Shown piece after piece: positions 36,840 through 45,447 of a DNA stretch of 64,000 bases. A program made the position numbers and the translations under genes. The notes below the pieces were generated by a model. It saw nothing but the letters and a program-made list of their open reading frames with translations. It did not search any database and was not told where the DNA came from. The DNA is taken from positions 248,001-312,000 of the forward strand of contig JADJVA010000004.1 in NCBI GenBank assembly GCA_016716765.1, written 5' to 3'. Source of the stretch: Bdellovibrionales bacterium (GTDB lineage Bacteria; Bdellovibrionota; Bdellovibrionia; Bdellovibrionales; UBA1609). How positions within the stretch are numbered: the first letter of the stretch is position 1; every line of letters starts with the position of its first letter.

Positions 36840-39062
36840 ATGTCTCAGCAGTCGCTCAGCGCCAATGATTTCTATGCATTTCTTCGTCCACTCAGAAATG
36901 TATTTCTAGTTCCACACGACCTTCCGACTCCCTTCATCTTGGATCACATTTTGCCATGGACTTCGAGTCACTGGTCAGGTGCAAACCAGTTTTTCTTCCC
37001 AATTTTCCCACAAGGTGACGCTCATCCAGATTTTGATCGGTGGTTGAGACTTCTGAAAAAATATGACCCTGACTTCGTAGTGAGCATTGGGAATTTCCCC
37101 AATACGCTATTGGATACGATTCTGAGTCACACAAGTTCAAAAACAGAGTGGTTTCAATTCAATGCCCAAACAGTCACTACTCCAAACATGATTCATCGTG
37201 GATTTCACGGAATGAAAATCGAGGATGTTATTGGGGCCTCGATTAGTACCCTGACCTTAGATGAATTTCCACTGACCGGCAGTGCTGATCACGACATCTG
37301 GTTTTTCTCTCAATTTGGACGATTCGGGCGTCATTCCGCGAACTGTGCGGGGCAAAAAATTATTGTCAATCAAGCTCAAATCACTCCACAACAAATCGAA
37401 CAGTCCGCAAGAGAAATCGCCTACAGCCGATTCGGAAATAACTTCTCTGCAAGTCCGCTATTGCACTCCTTAGAATTTCTTGGGGGACGTTGGGCGGCAG
37501 GGCCGCAGGTGGATTATTTCTTACCGTACTTTGTAGTCATCGGTGATTCGACGGCGGATTGGGCATTGTTTACTTCTCTCAAATATCTTTATGACGGAGT
37601 ATTTTGGATCAAGCCCAGTATGCTCGCAGCCAACCAAACTGGTTTCCCCGGAGACTTCGAGCATCTTCTTCATCATATTTTAAGCGACGATTCCAGGCAA
37701 GATGACGCTTATGTGATCTCGGCCTCTTTACCTCAAGCTCAGGTTGAAACTCTTGTAAATGGCGTCCTCGGATGGATTGGTCAAACGTATTCGGGGTTTC
37801 GCAATGGCCGCTTTCGGTATTTCAGTGACTTCGATGATTTAGCTAACTGGAAAGAGTTGGCCGAGATCAATAACTCTACAGAGTCGTCCCTGATCTTCGA
37901 GGAAAAGAAATCGGTACAAAGAGTTCCAATTGTTGGACCAAAACACTTCAAGCCGACGGCTACAACCGCCAAGTTCATGTCGGTTTTAGTTTCAGACTCT
38001 TACTCCTATCTTTCACACCCGTTGACTGATGCACCTACGGCGGCTTGGAAGAACCCACGGGCTATTTTAACCGGAGATATTCGACGTTCATGCGATGGCG
38101 GAGTCTCGTTCAATTCTGTCCAGCACCTCATTTACGGCAGTCAAGATATAGACAGCGTTCAGCACGGCCCGAAGTTGATCAAACCTTCAATTTTTGACGA
38201 CTTCACTTCTATTCTCAGCAAGTTCAGTTTGCGACCAAGAAAAACAATCAAAACGCTGAATGTGAGTTCAGTTCTTGATCTGTGGGGTTCCACTGAAAAT
38301 TTTAGCGATGATTTTTTTAGGCGTGATACTAAGCGAATTTTTGAAGTATTCCGCATGGACAAGAAAACGCGGGCCCAACAGCGGAACTCAATTGGCTTAC
38401 TGAACTCCTCTGGGCTCGAGCTGGCACAAAAGTTCTACTTTAGTCATCCGATAGCCGGTGCGTTCACCCCAGCACTTGCCGACCTGAATGAAGAAAAGGT
38501 GGATTCGTGGATTGAAAAGGGGATCATCCTTAGGGGCGAGCGCCTCGTATGCCAGAGATGCGGCTGGGCAGATTTTTATTCTGAGGAAGAATATAGCAGA
38601 CAATTTACGTGCGACAGATGCTCCGCGAAGTGGAAAAGAAATCTCAAAACAATGGGCGCGATTGAACCAAGGTTCTTGTACGGCCTGAACCCTCTGATTT
38701 ACGGCTTATTCGACAACACAAGTGAGTTGACGATTCTTGGAATTGATTCTCTGAAAAAGACTGCGAAATGGTACTTAGAAGCCGAAACCGAGATTGAGAT
38801 CCTCGACGCCCAAAACAAAGTCATTATGGAGGTGGATCTTATTGCCAACCTCGATGGGAAGTTTGTGATTGGCGAGTGTAAAGTAAACGGTGCATTGAAC
38901 GGCAATCAGCTCCAAAGTTATGTGCGTTTTTGCAAGCAAGTAAGAGCCGATATCTTTTGCTCTGTATCTGCGTCTCCGTGGAATCAGCAGCGGATACAGA
39001 GTATATCTGGCCAATTCAGCAGTCTCCATTACCGTCCTGAGCTTCATTTTTTTAGCCCCTAG
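36840..39062 (+). CDS. 740-aa zinc-ribbon protein with C-terminal nuclease-like domain
   Basis: Residues 1-550 are unrecognised, with mixed alpha/beta composition. A zinc ribbon follows (CQRC at 571-574, CDRC at 591-594). The C-terminus carries a PD-(D/E)XK-like motif, EVDLIANLDG (Asp666) then IGECKVNG (Glu679, Lys681). It may process nucleic acid together with the preceding nuclease-like protein. Its end overlaps the end of the facing gene by 4 bp. I know of no named system with this architecture. Confidence 0.7.
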   Translation: MSQQSLSANDFYAFLRPLRNVFLVPHDLPTPFILDHILPWTSSHWSGANQFFFPIFPQGDAHPDFDRWLRLLKKYDPDFVVSIGNFPNTLLDTILSHTSSKTEWFQFNAQTVTTPNMIHRGFHGMKIEDVIGASISTLTLDEFPLTGSADHDIWFFSQFGRFGRHSANCAGQKIIVNQAQITPQQIEQSAREIAYSRFGNNFSASPLLHSLEFLGGRWAAGPQVDYFLPYFVVIGDSTADWALFTSLKYLYDGVFWIKPSMLAANQTGFPGDFEHLLHHILSDDSRQDDAYVISASLPQAQVETLVNGVLGWIGQTYSGFRNGRFRYFSDFDDLANWKELAEINNSTESSLIFEEKKSVQRVPIVGPKHFKPTATTAKFMSVLVSDSYSYLSHPLTDAPTAAWKNPRAILTGDIRRSCDGGVSFNSVQHLIYGSQDIDSVQHGPKLIKPSIFDDFTSILSKFSLRPRKTIKTLNVSSVLDLWGSTENFSDDFFRRDTKRIFEVFRMDKKTRAQQRNSIGLLNSSGLELAQKFYFSHPIAGAFTPALADLNEEKVDSWIEKGIILRGERLVCQRCGWADFYSEEEYSRQFTCDRCSAKWKRNLKTMGAIEPRFLYGLNPLIYGLFDNTSELTILGIDSLKKTAKWYLEAETEIEILDAQNKVIMEVDLIANLDGKFVIGECKVNGALNGNQLQSYVRFCKQVRADIFCSVSASPWNQQRIQSISGQFSSLHYRPELHFFSP

Positions 39063-39829
39063 GTGACCAAATAGGGAGATACAGCTGCTGGCTCCTTTTG
39101 TTCCGCTACGTGATTCAACCAAAAAAATGGAACGACGGGAGTTCGAAAGTGCCGAGAGGCGATGAGCTCGATGGCCGGAGGTGACTCGTTCCAGTCAGTT
39201 TCGAATTCATCCGATTGCTTTGCGAATCCGATGAACTTAATCAGGCGCTGTCGCAATTCCGCGAGATCTTTTGGAAAATGAATGGGTGCCTCAGCAATTC
39301 CGAACTCGTGGGAGACGGTTCCTTTAAAAAAGTGATCTTTGATTCCGACTCTTGGAAACCACATTTGCACTGTACAGTGAGGCAATTTGGTTTCAATGAA
39401 GTCTACGAGTTGCAGATACAACTCTTCATCTTCGAGTATTACGCACCAGTAACCAACAAGCGCCAATAATGTTGAGGTTGAAGACATCTCCTCTTTCGTT
39501 TGGCCTTTTTCTTTCTCGAATTCAACAAGCGTTTCTATCGAATCGGAACTGATTGGAAATCCCTTGTTCATCACGCAGTAAGAATACGAGAAGCGTTGTA
39601 CGAGCTTGAAGAACCAGTCTTTAAGAAAAGTGTTCTCACCACAAATGTATAAAAAGAACGCTGCGAGTGAGAGATCAGTCGTCAATTCGTCGAAACACGG
39701 CGATCCTGAAATACCGTTATTTGAAATAACATTCTTCAACGATTCAGAAATGGCCTTTGCATTATCCAAATGCGTCTGGCTTTTTGCGGCCAGACCCCAG
39801 AGGACCTGAGAAAGACCCAATGAACTCAA
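39059..39829 (-). CDS. C-terminal continuation of the Mrr-like protein after a frameshift
   Basis: This frame lacks a proper start (only TTG 39829). Read upstream without a start it is open to a TGA at about 39930, exactly where the 39889-40782 frame passes an A6 run and a C4 run on the coding strand. The two parts would make one protein of about 570 aa. The region is helical with no recognised domain. It could be a disrupted or phase-variable C-terminal half. Confidence 0.55.
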   Translation of the reverse strand: MSSLGLSQVLWGLAAKSQTHLDNAKAISESLKNVISNNGISGSPCFDELTTDLSLAAFFLYICGENTFLKDWFFKLVQRFSYSYCVMNKGFPISSDSIETLVEFEKEKGQTKEEMSSTSTLLALVGYWCVILEDEELYLQLVDFIETKLPHCTVQMWFPRVGIKDHFFKGTVSHEFGIAEAPIHFPKDLAELRQRLIKFIGFAKQSDEFETDWNESPPAIELIASRHFRTPVVPFFWLNHVAEQKEPAAVSPYLVT

Positions 39830-39888
39830 AATGCCGATTTGTTCAAATACAACTTCCGAAGCATTTATCGAGTTTCGACAATGAATGG

Positions 39889-40782
39889 TTATACCATCTG
39901 GTACGTACGCATGGGGTTTGTTTTTTCAAAATACTCTGCGCCGAACTTTTCGTACATGGCAAAAAGCTGATGATAAATTGCAAATACCTTTTCGTTCTGT
40001 TCCAACTTGTGGATTCGAATGAAATCCCAGACTCGCAGTAATGCAAACTCTGCGGCCATAAGCGGATGCTTGGAATTGTTAGATTCTTTTGAATACTCGT
40101 GAATCATTCCTAGGCAGACCGGAATGGTCGAAAGACTTTTTAGCGCTTTCTTTTCTATAGCCGCGCCAGTCAAATTCTTCCAATCATCATTAAAAAGGAA
40201 TTGGTTGAGCATCTCACGGTAGTGGACAAGGTCGTAACCATAATCCGATAGCACAACTAGTGTTCGGCGCATCTTTTTGCGCACGTCCTCGAAGAAGACA
40301 TTCTCGTTTAGAAGGTTTTTTTCGATCAAAGAAGACAGTTTACTCCCGTTCCAAAGATCGAACTGGAGGCCCTTTGATGAATTACTCACCTGATACCCAG
40401 TCCAATCAGCTTGAATCTCTTGTCTCAGCTCACCACCACAACACAAAATGATTTTCATCGGATAGGTTTTATCCTCTACCGATATTTTGTTTTGCACATA
40501 AACGTCGATAATTTGATTCAGGCTTGCTCGCACAGCTTGGCTATTGCCGTCCCAAACCGATCTCGTGATGTTCCCTTGCTTAATGGTTATCAGGAAGTTC
40601 TTCTTCTGATTGTCGTCTGGATCGACTCCAATCGCGTGTAAATCGACTCCATCCTGCCTTACGCCTTTTGGAGGGAGCGACCGGATGTCGAGGCCCATTG
40701 ATGTGACAAGAGCCGAAACGACCGACTCGAGCTCGACCTCTTCCTTCATCATCCCTACGTACTCTTGTATGAGCAGCCTCAT
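39889..40782 (-). CDS. Restriction endonuclease-like (Mrr-type) protein, N-terminal part
   Basis: The 297-aa frame has an N-terminal PD-(D/E)XK-like core: QDGVDLHAIGVDPDD followed by NFLITIKQGNITRSVW, recalling Mrr-type GVD ... xxK nucleases. The ATG overlaps the stop of the 590-aa gene by 4 bp, implying translational coupling. The frame ends in TAA about 30 bases past an AAAAAAC stretch, and the adjacent frame continues the protein. It is probably the effector of the cassette. Confidence 0.65.
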   Translation of the reverse strand: MRLLIQEYVGMMKEEVELESVVSALVTSMGLDIRSLPPKGVRQDGVDLHAIGVDPDDNQKKNFLITIKQGNITRSVWDGNSQAVRASLNQIIDVYVQNKISVEDKTYPMKIILCCGGELRQEIQADWTGYQVSNSSKGLQFDLWNGSKLSSLIEKNLLNENVFFEDVRKKMRRTLVVLSDYGYDLVHYREMLNQFLFNDDWKNLTGAAIEKKALKSLSTIPVCLGMIHEYSKESNNSKHPLMAAEFALLRVWDFIRIHKLEQNEKVFAIYHQLFAMYEKFGAEYFEKTNPMRTYQMV

Positions 40783-42551
40783 TGTTCACCTCGCTTTGCA
40801 AGCCTGAAACCGGCTCGTTCGAAGGATGCACCAACTTCGTCGAGCACGTCCTTTTTAGGAAGCTCAATGCCGTGTGAGAATGAGCCCATTTTCGACGGCG
40901 GCCTAAACTCACCGTGTGTGTATGAGAAAGTCGACAACGCATCTCTGACGGTGATCTGAGAAAATAAATTTCCGAGAACAGACTTTTTGCGCGCCTCCTT
41001 CATGGAAGCATTCATACTTTTGTGAAATGCTCTGTTTAACTCTGCTTCATGGGCCGCATTCGGCATCAATTCATCACGTCGGGAAAGAGCTGACTTCGCG
41101 CTCAACTTTTCTTGAAGTCTTTGTAATGCGTCCGAGAGAGTCTTGAATTTGGTGCTACCAGCAACTGCATTTTGAATTTCAGAGTTAAGACGATCAATTG
41201 TTCTGACCAGGTAATTGTCTCCGATATGTTCGACAAGAACTGAGCGAATAACGCCAGCAGTTTTGCCAGACAAGATTTCGCGATCTAGAATTGAGAGAAT
41301 AAGTGAGATCGAAATATCGAAATCATGAACAAACCCTAAGACTTTGCGCACGACATACAAAACGTCATCGTCCGTCCAGGAACTTACAGCTGCCGGCTCC
41401 AATGCAATTGTCTTGGTGCCATGGACTCCCATGTAAGAGATGACCTCTTGCAGGACGTGATGAAAGCGTGAGTCATCCGCATTGAACCAATCCGTGATAA
41501 GCCTCTGCATCAGATCACGATTCTTGAGCATCTCAAAAGCTGAAGAATCAAATATTTCTGGAAAATTGCAGCTAACGTGCTCTTCAAAGGAATGAGAAGC
41601 GACCCATGTATTCAAGATATCCCTGACTGCATCAGCTTCGCCTTTAGTGATGAGAAAATATATGATGTTGTCGAGCGAATCCGAAATTCCTTTCAAACTC
41701 AAATCGTAAACACAAAGATTCTTGACGATCTGAATATCGTCCGGCGTGAGCGTCCCTTGTTTGAATTGGATTTGCCTCAGGATTTCAAATCTGACAGCGG
41801 GAACTGAGGTTTTGGATAACTCGATTCTCTTGCGATTTAGGTCTTCGCTCTCCGAGTGAAGACGCGCGATCGAGAATGCCGAATTACAGGCGACCGCCTC
41901 ATCGGAACTGTCGGCACTCAGAATAAGCACTTTGAAAGACTCTTGCTTTTCTTCGTCAGACAGCTTTGGCAATATAGCAATTCCTCTAAGTCCAATTCCT
42001 CTTAGCTCTGGCACTTCGGAAGTATACGCCGTCTTAATTTTGCCGTAGCCGAAGCTCAGATCTGAATCTGAAAAACCGAGATAAATGGCTAAGAGGTAGG
42101 AATAGAATCGCTTTTGTTCCTTCTCCAAAATGACGCTCTCAAGGTTCCTTGCCCAGTCTTTCTGAAGCGAGGCGCGTTTTCGAACTGGCTCGAACAATTG
42201 ACCACTCATCATATCGTTTTCGGTTTTCTCATCGTAAATTCTGAGAAATGACAGAAGCGAAGTTGCTTCAATCAGCTCAATCAAAGGGAAGATCGGAACG
42301 ATGTGAGCGATACGAAAGACGTCTTGACCGGAAGCAATTGCATCACTTGCAATTTGAAATATGTCGGCGGCCCGCTCGTTAACATACTCAGAAGCAGCCT
42401 CAATAAAACCTTGATCCCCGTATGGCAGCATTTGTTCGATTGCTAAAAGTTCAGTTATGAAACCGACGCTACCTTTCTGATGAGCTGAAACAAGCCTTTC
42501 TTTGATTTCCTGTTTGGAAATAGCGTCGGGTGAACGCGGAGTCTTAGTCAT
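40779..42551 (-). CDS. 590-aa helical-repeat protein of a candidate defence cassette
   Basis: Almost entirely alpha-helical, with a repeat-like pattern in residues 180-330 (ELRGIGLRGIAILPKLSDEE, EAVACNSAFSIARLHSESED, VPAVRFEILRQIQ) that suggests HEAT-type repeats. No enzymatic motif is visible. It starts 2 bp after the 83-aa gene and overlaps the nuclease-like gene, making a tight operon. A scaffold or sensor role beside a nuclease is an inference. Confidence 0.65.
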   Translation of the reverse strand: MTKTPRSPDAISKQEIKERLVSAHQKGSVGFITELLAIEQMLPYGDQGFIEAASEYVNERAADIFQIASDAIASGQDVFRIAHIVPIFPLIELIEATSLLSFLRIYDEKTENDMMSGQLFEPVRKRASLQKDWARNLESVILEKEQKRFYSYLLAIYLGFSDSDLSFGYGKIKTAYTSEVPELRGIGLRGIAILPKLSDEEKQESFKVLILSADSSDEAVACNSAFSIARLHSESEDLNRKRIELSKTSVPAVRFEILRQIQFKQGTLTPDDIQIVKNLCVYDLSLKGISDSLDNIIYFLITKGEADAVRDILNTWVASHSFEEHVSCNFPEIFDSSAFEMLKNRDLMQRLITDWFNADDSRFHHVLQEVISYMGVHGTKTIALEPAAVSSWTDDDVLYVVRKVLGFVHDFDISISLILSILDREILSGKTAGVIRSVLVEHIGDNYLVRTIDRLNSEIQNAVAGSTKFKTLSDALQRLQEKLSAKSALSRRDELMPNAAHEAELNRAFHKSMNASMKEARKKSVLGNLFSQITVRDALSTFSYTHGEFRPPSKMGSFSHGIELPKKDVLDEVGASFERAGFRLAKRGEQ

Positions 42552-42553
42552 TT

Positions 42554-42805
42554 TTACACCCCGTTGTGCTTTGAAAGTGGATGCTGAAGTTGAACTGAAC
42601 CTGGCAGTCTAACGGTCAGTTCAAGGCCTCCATCTTGAACAAACTCTCTATGTCGACGCCTGACTGTAGTTTGCTCAATTTGATCAATAGTGCTCTTGCT
42701 GGCTCTAAGGAGGTCTGCGCGGCACCACAATACGGTCTGTAGAAGACATTCAGCCTCTGGTGAGCGTAGCTTCAAAACGTCTTCGCGGGTGGGCGCATAG
42801 CTCAA
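42554..42805 (-). CDS. Small protein of the cassette, 83 aa
   Basis: The best start is TTG 42805, with GGAGG seven bases upstream and overlapping the TGA of the HTH gene. This gives MSYAPTREDVLKLRSPEAEC. The body (LLRASKSTIDQIEQTTVRRR) could form a small winged-helix or antitoxin-like fold. The original longer frame would overlap the HTH gene and has no RBS. Confidence 0.55.
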   Translation of the reverse strand: MSYAPTREDVLKLRSPEAECLLQTVLWCRADLLRASKSTIDQIEQTTVRRRHREFVQDGGLELTVRLPGSVQLQHPLSKHNGV

Positions 42806-43008
42806 TTTTGAGCCTCCAAACTTTCTGTTCCTTCGCCGCCGCCACTCTTGATCCAGCTGTCTACTTCCGATGGTTTGAACTTCCAAAGTTTGCCCATGCG
42901 ATGGGCCGGCATCGTTCGTTTATCGAGCCACCGATAGACAGTCTCTTTCGAGACGCCTAAGTGTCGTGCGATTTCCTCAACTGAGCACCAAGGTTCAACA
43001 TTTGGCAT
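42802..43008 (-). CDS. Excisionase/MerR-type helix-turn-helix protein
   Basis: The 68-aa protein matches the HTH_17 excisionase-like fold: SVEEIARHLGVSKETVYRWL, then MGKLWKFKPSEVDSWI. GGAGGGCTT precedes ATG 43008. It opens the operon next to att copy 2. It could regulate the cassette or act as a recombination directionality factor. Confidence 0.85.
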   Translation of the reverse strand: MPNVEPWCSVEEIARHLGVSKETVYRWLDKRTMPAHRMGKLWKFKPSEVDSWIKSGGGEGTESLEAQN

Positions 43009-43247
43009 AAGCCCTCCATGACGGTCCTGATAAATTGTCTGAGACTATTACAGACAAGTAAAGACGGTCTGAGCCATACCTCTCGCTGGGCTTTGTCGCT
43101 CAGTATTGTATCTAGCACTACCTCCGATATTTAATTTTTGTCTCTGATTACAAATACTTAGACGCCACGCGATATTATATAGGTATGGAGTTGTCATTTT
43201 CGGCGCGAACCCATACTTTGGAAGAAACCTGCGGGTGCGCAACAGTT

Positions 43248-43264
43248 CCCCGCAACCAATTTCG
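43248..43264. repeat. att core, copy 2
   Basis: This is an exact 17-bp copy of the tRNA-fMet end (CCCCGCAACCAATTTCG). The following bases also resemble those after copy 1 (AATTGGT and AACTG blocks). It marks the right end of the main element. Confidence 0.85.
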
Positions 43265-43323
43265 AACTTGGAAGAATTGGTCAAGCAACTGAAAACAATT
43301 CGGAAAATGAAAATCAAAAAATC

Positions 43324-43348
43324 ATGCGAACCTCCTACAGGTTCGCAT
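43324..43348 (+). promoter_or_regulatory. Leader hairpin before the second 129-aa gene
   Basis: ATGCGAACCT and AGGTTCGCAT form a perfect 10-bp stem with a 5-nt loop. It lies in the 200-bp region between att copy 2 and the 43461 gene and may be part of a structured leader. Confidence 0.55.
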
Positions 43349-43433
43349 GTGCGGTGGCTTTCCCAAAGGGTGAGGGTCCACGATTGGCGCACGATTCAGA
43401 AAATCGAAAATTTGCTGTGGGAAATGTTCCATG

Positions 43434-43448
43434 CTCACCGGCGGTGAG
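43434..43448 (+). promoter_or_regulatory. Palindrome overlapping the leader of the 129-aa gene, copy B
   Basis: CTCACCGGCGGTGAG is identical to 11389-11403 and ends just before GGAGG and TTG 43461. Confidence 0.6.
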
Positions 43449-43460
43449 TAGGAGGCACAC

Positions 43461-43850
43461 TTGCACCTTTTGAATTTCACACTGAATGAGGCTCAGCGCT
43501 GCACCGTAAAAGCCTCGCTGGACAAGTTAGAGGGCGCGCACCGAACTCGAGTAGCTTGGGTTGACGATTACTTGCTCAATGGCCAAGAACTCACTATTCA
43601 CGCTCGCGATCTATTGTCGGTTCTCAGTTATAGCCAGCGTAACTCGGACAATGAAATGGATCTGTTTCGTCTTCGCAAGGCTGCAATGGACCAGTTGGCT
43701 GATCTCAAAACATCAGCTCGAAATGAAATTAAAAAACAGAACTATGAAATGTGGCTGGAGTCGTACAAGAAATTGTGGCCAGGGTCTGAGGGCGATGTTG
43801 ATATTAGGTCCACGTCACCTCAACCGGACCATATCGAGCTCGTCCCCTAG
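43461..43850 (+). CDS. Conserved 129-aa protein next to the att site, copy B
   Basis: TTG 43461 has GGAGG upstream, as in copy A. The proteins are the same length and share long runs (LEGAHRTRVAW, QNYEMWLESYKKLWPGSEGD). Divergence is spread through the middle, so the copies are old paralogues, not a recent duplication. Function is unknown. The pairing with att cores suggests that each integration brought its own copy. Confidence 0.72.
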   Translation: MHLLNFTLNEAQRCTVKASLDKLEGAHRTRVAWVDDYLLNGQELTIHARDLLSVLSYSQRNSDNEMDLFRLRKAAMDQLADLKTSARNEIKKQNYEMWLESYKKLWPGSEGDVDIRSTSPQPDHIELVP

Positions 43851-43863
43851 CAGGAGATTTAGA

Positions 43864-44064
43864 ATGAAAACCAATCCCAGCGTAATCGATCACTTCACAG
43901 AAGCTGCAAAAGTTTATGATGAAAAAAATCGGCAACTAGCACCTATTGCCGATAACATGCATTTTCTGATTCGCCTGGTTCTGAAAAGTGCTCCAGCAAA
44001 AGCACGCGTTCTCTGTGTCGGCGTTGGGACTGGAGCGGCTTCAAGGGATTTTGTTCAAAAATAA
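43864..44064 (+). pseudogene. Truncated SAM-dependent methyltransferase
   Basis: AGGAGATTTAGA precedes ATG 43864. The 66 residues begin KTNPSVIDHFTEAAKVYDEK and reach motif I (VLCVGVGTGA), where the frame ends. Complete class I methyltransferases are about 200-250 aa. The cut lies about 20 bp before att copy 3, consistent with loss of the rest by recombination at att. Confidence 0.8.
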
Positions 44065-44084
44065 ACTCTCGGATGTGGGCAGCT

Positions 44085-44101
44085 CCCCATAACCAATTTC
44101 G
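44085..44101. repeat. att core, copy 3 (degenerate)
   Basis: CCCCATAACCAATTTCG matches copies 1 and 2 at 15 of 17 bases. It lies between the truncated methyltransferase and the conserved PPK2 gene and is probably the outer boundary of the island array. Confidence 0.7.
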
Positions 44102-44117
44102 GTTCTACTCCAGTCAA

Positions 44118-45200
44118 TTATATTCCCGGGTTTTCGCCTTTTTCATAGATTGTATGGGCTCGACCGACAATCAGGCGATCGAGAGAGCCAATGTTCCCAT
44201 TCTCGCGATTCGAATAATTGAAACGCTCTAAAACACACTGCATAGCGCTTAAACGAGCGCGCTTTTTACAATCTGACTTAATAACAATCCATGGGGATTC
44301 TGCTGTGTCGGTATGAAAAAACATCTTTTCCTTGGCCTGAGTGTATTCGTCCCATTTATCAAGTGAAGCCATATCCACAGGGCTTAGCTTCCACTGTTTG
44401 AGTGGGTGACGCTCACGCTCTTTAAACCGGCGCTTTTGCTCCTGACGACTCACCGAAAACCAAAACTTTATAAGATGCATCCCATTGCTAATTAGCATGC
44501 GCTCAAACTCAGGAGATTGTCTCAGAAACAACTGATATTCGTTTCCATCACAAAAGCCCATAACATGTTCGACGCCCGAGCGATTGTACCACGAGCGGTC
44601 GAACATAACGATCTCACCATTTGTAGGCAAATGCTCAACATACCGTTGAAAATACCACTGCCCGCGCTCTTGTTGTGTCGGTTTCTCCAGGGCAACAACT
44701 CGTGCACCACGCGGGTTAAGGTGCTCCATAAAACGTTTAATGGTGCCACCTTTTCCGGCGGCGTCTCGTCCCTCAAACAAAATCACAAGTCTTTGACCGG
44801 TCTCTTTAACCCATGCCTGTAGCTTTAAAAGTTCAACCTGTAACAGAAATTTCTGCTTCTCGTAAGTTCGACGTAGCATTCTGTTTTTGTAAGGATATCC
44901 ACCCTTACGCCAATTTTCAGCAAGCTCCGAATCCGGGTCAAACCCCTGAAGCTGCTCTTGATCTTCACGCATATGAATCACACGTCTAAATAACCGCCGA
45001 AGATCGCGAGTTTGGTACTGGGTGAAATAGGAATCTATAAAAGATGATTCTGTTCCTTCGGCCGACTCTAAGGCCTCATGAACGGCAAATTTTTTCAATG
45101 AGGACTCGCTCATTAGTGGCGCATCTTTAATAGAAACGATGTCAGTCGTCTTGAATTGTGGTTCTCTTTTTTTTGTAACACGCTTTTTTGTTTTGGCCAT
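44118..45200 (-). CDS. ppk2: Polyphosphate kinase 2
   Basis: The 360-aa protein shows the PPK2 P-loop kinase core: Walker A FEGRDAAGKGGTIKRF, lid LEKPTQQERGQWYFQRYV, Walker B region MFDRSWYNRSGVEHVMGF and KFWFSVSRQEQKRRF. These enzymes use polyphosphate to phosphorylate nucleoside mono- or diphosphates. A Lys-rich N-terminus of about 90 residues precedes the core. It lies just outside the island. Confidence 0.93.
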   Translation of the reverse strand: MAKTKKRVTKKREPQFKTTDIVSIKDAPLMSESSLKKFAVHEALESAEGTESSFIDSYFTQYQTRDLRRLFRRVIHMREDQEQLQGFDPDSELAENWRKGGYPYKNRMLRRTYEKQKFLLQVELLKLQAWVKETGQRLVILFEGRDAAGKGGTIKRFMEHLNPRGARVVALEKPTQQERGQWYFQRYVEHLPTNGEIVMFDRSWYNRSGVEHVMGFCDGNEYQLFLRQSPEFERMLISNGMHLIKFWFSVSRQEQKRRFKERERHPLKQWKLSPVDMASLDKWDEYTQAKEKMFFHTDTAESPWIVIKSDCKKRARLSAMQCVLERFNYSNRENGNIGSLDRLIVGRAHTIYEKGENPGI

Positions 45201-45379
45201 AATGAAACCGACTCCTTTGCGCCAATCGAGTAAGTTGAAAATATGCCAAAAACCGCTACAGTTGTCAGCTACTTATGGTATAAATTGGCATATTCCTCCC
45301 TTTTTTAGGAATCCAAAATTAGTTCATTTGTGTCCAGCACAAAGGGAAGAAGTTTGTGTGAAAAGCTTCAAAAGCTAAG

Positions 45380-45395
45380 TTAACTCTAGAGTTAA
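45380..45395. promoter_or_regulatory. 16-bp perfect palindrome
   Basis: TTAACTCTAGAGTTAA is fully self-complementary. It lies between the divergent PPK2 and GNAT genes, just before the IS remnant. It could be a repressor or response-regulator site, or part of the decayed IS. Confidence 0.45.
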
Positions 45396-45447
45396 AACAA
45401 CAGGCATCTGAATTGGCACGTATGCTTGGTACACGCCAAGCAGCTAG

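Noticed and set aside
42806..42886. Extended start of the 83-aa gene
   Set aside because: It overlaps the HTH gene and has no RBS; TTG 42805 with GGAGG is better supported.
43201..43264. Second tRNA gene upstream of att copy 2
   Set aside because: Only the tRNA 3' end is present; no D-arm or anticodon arm can be folded.
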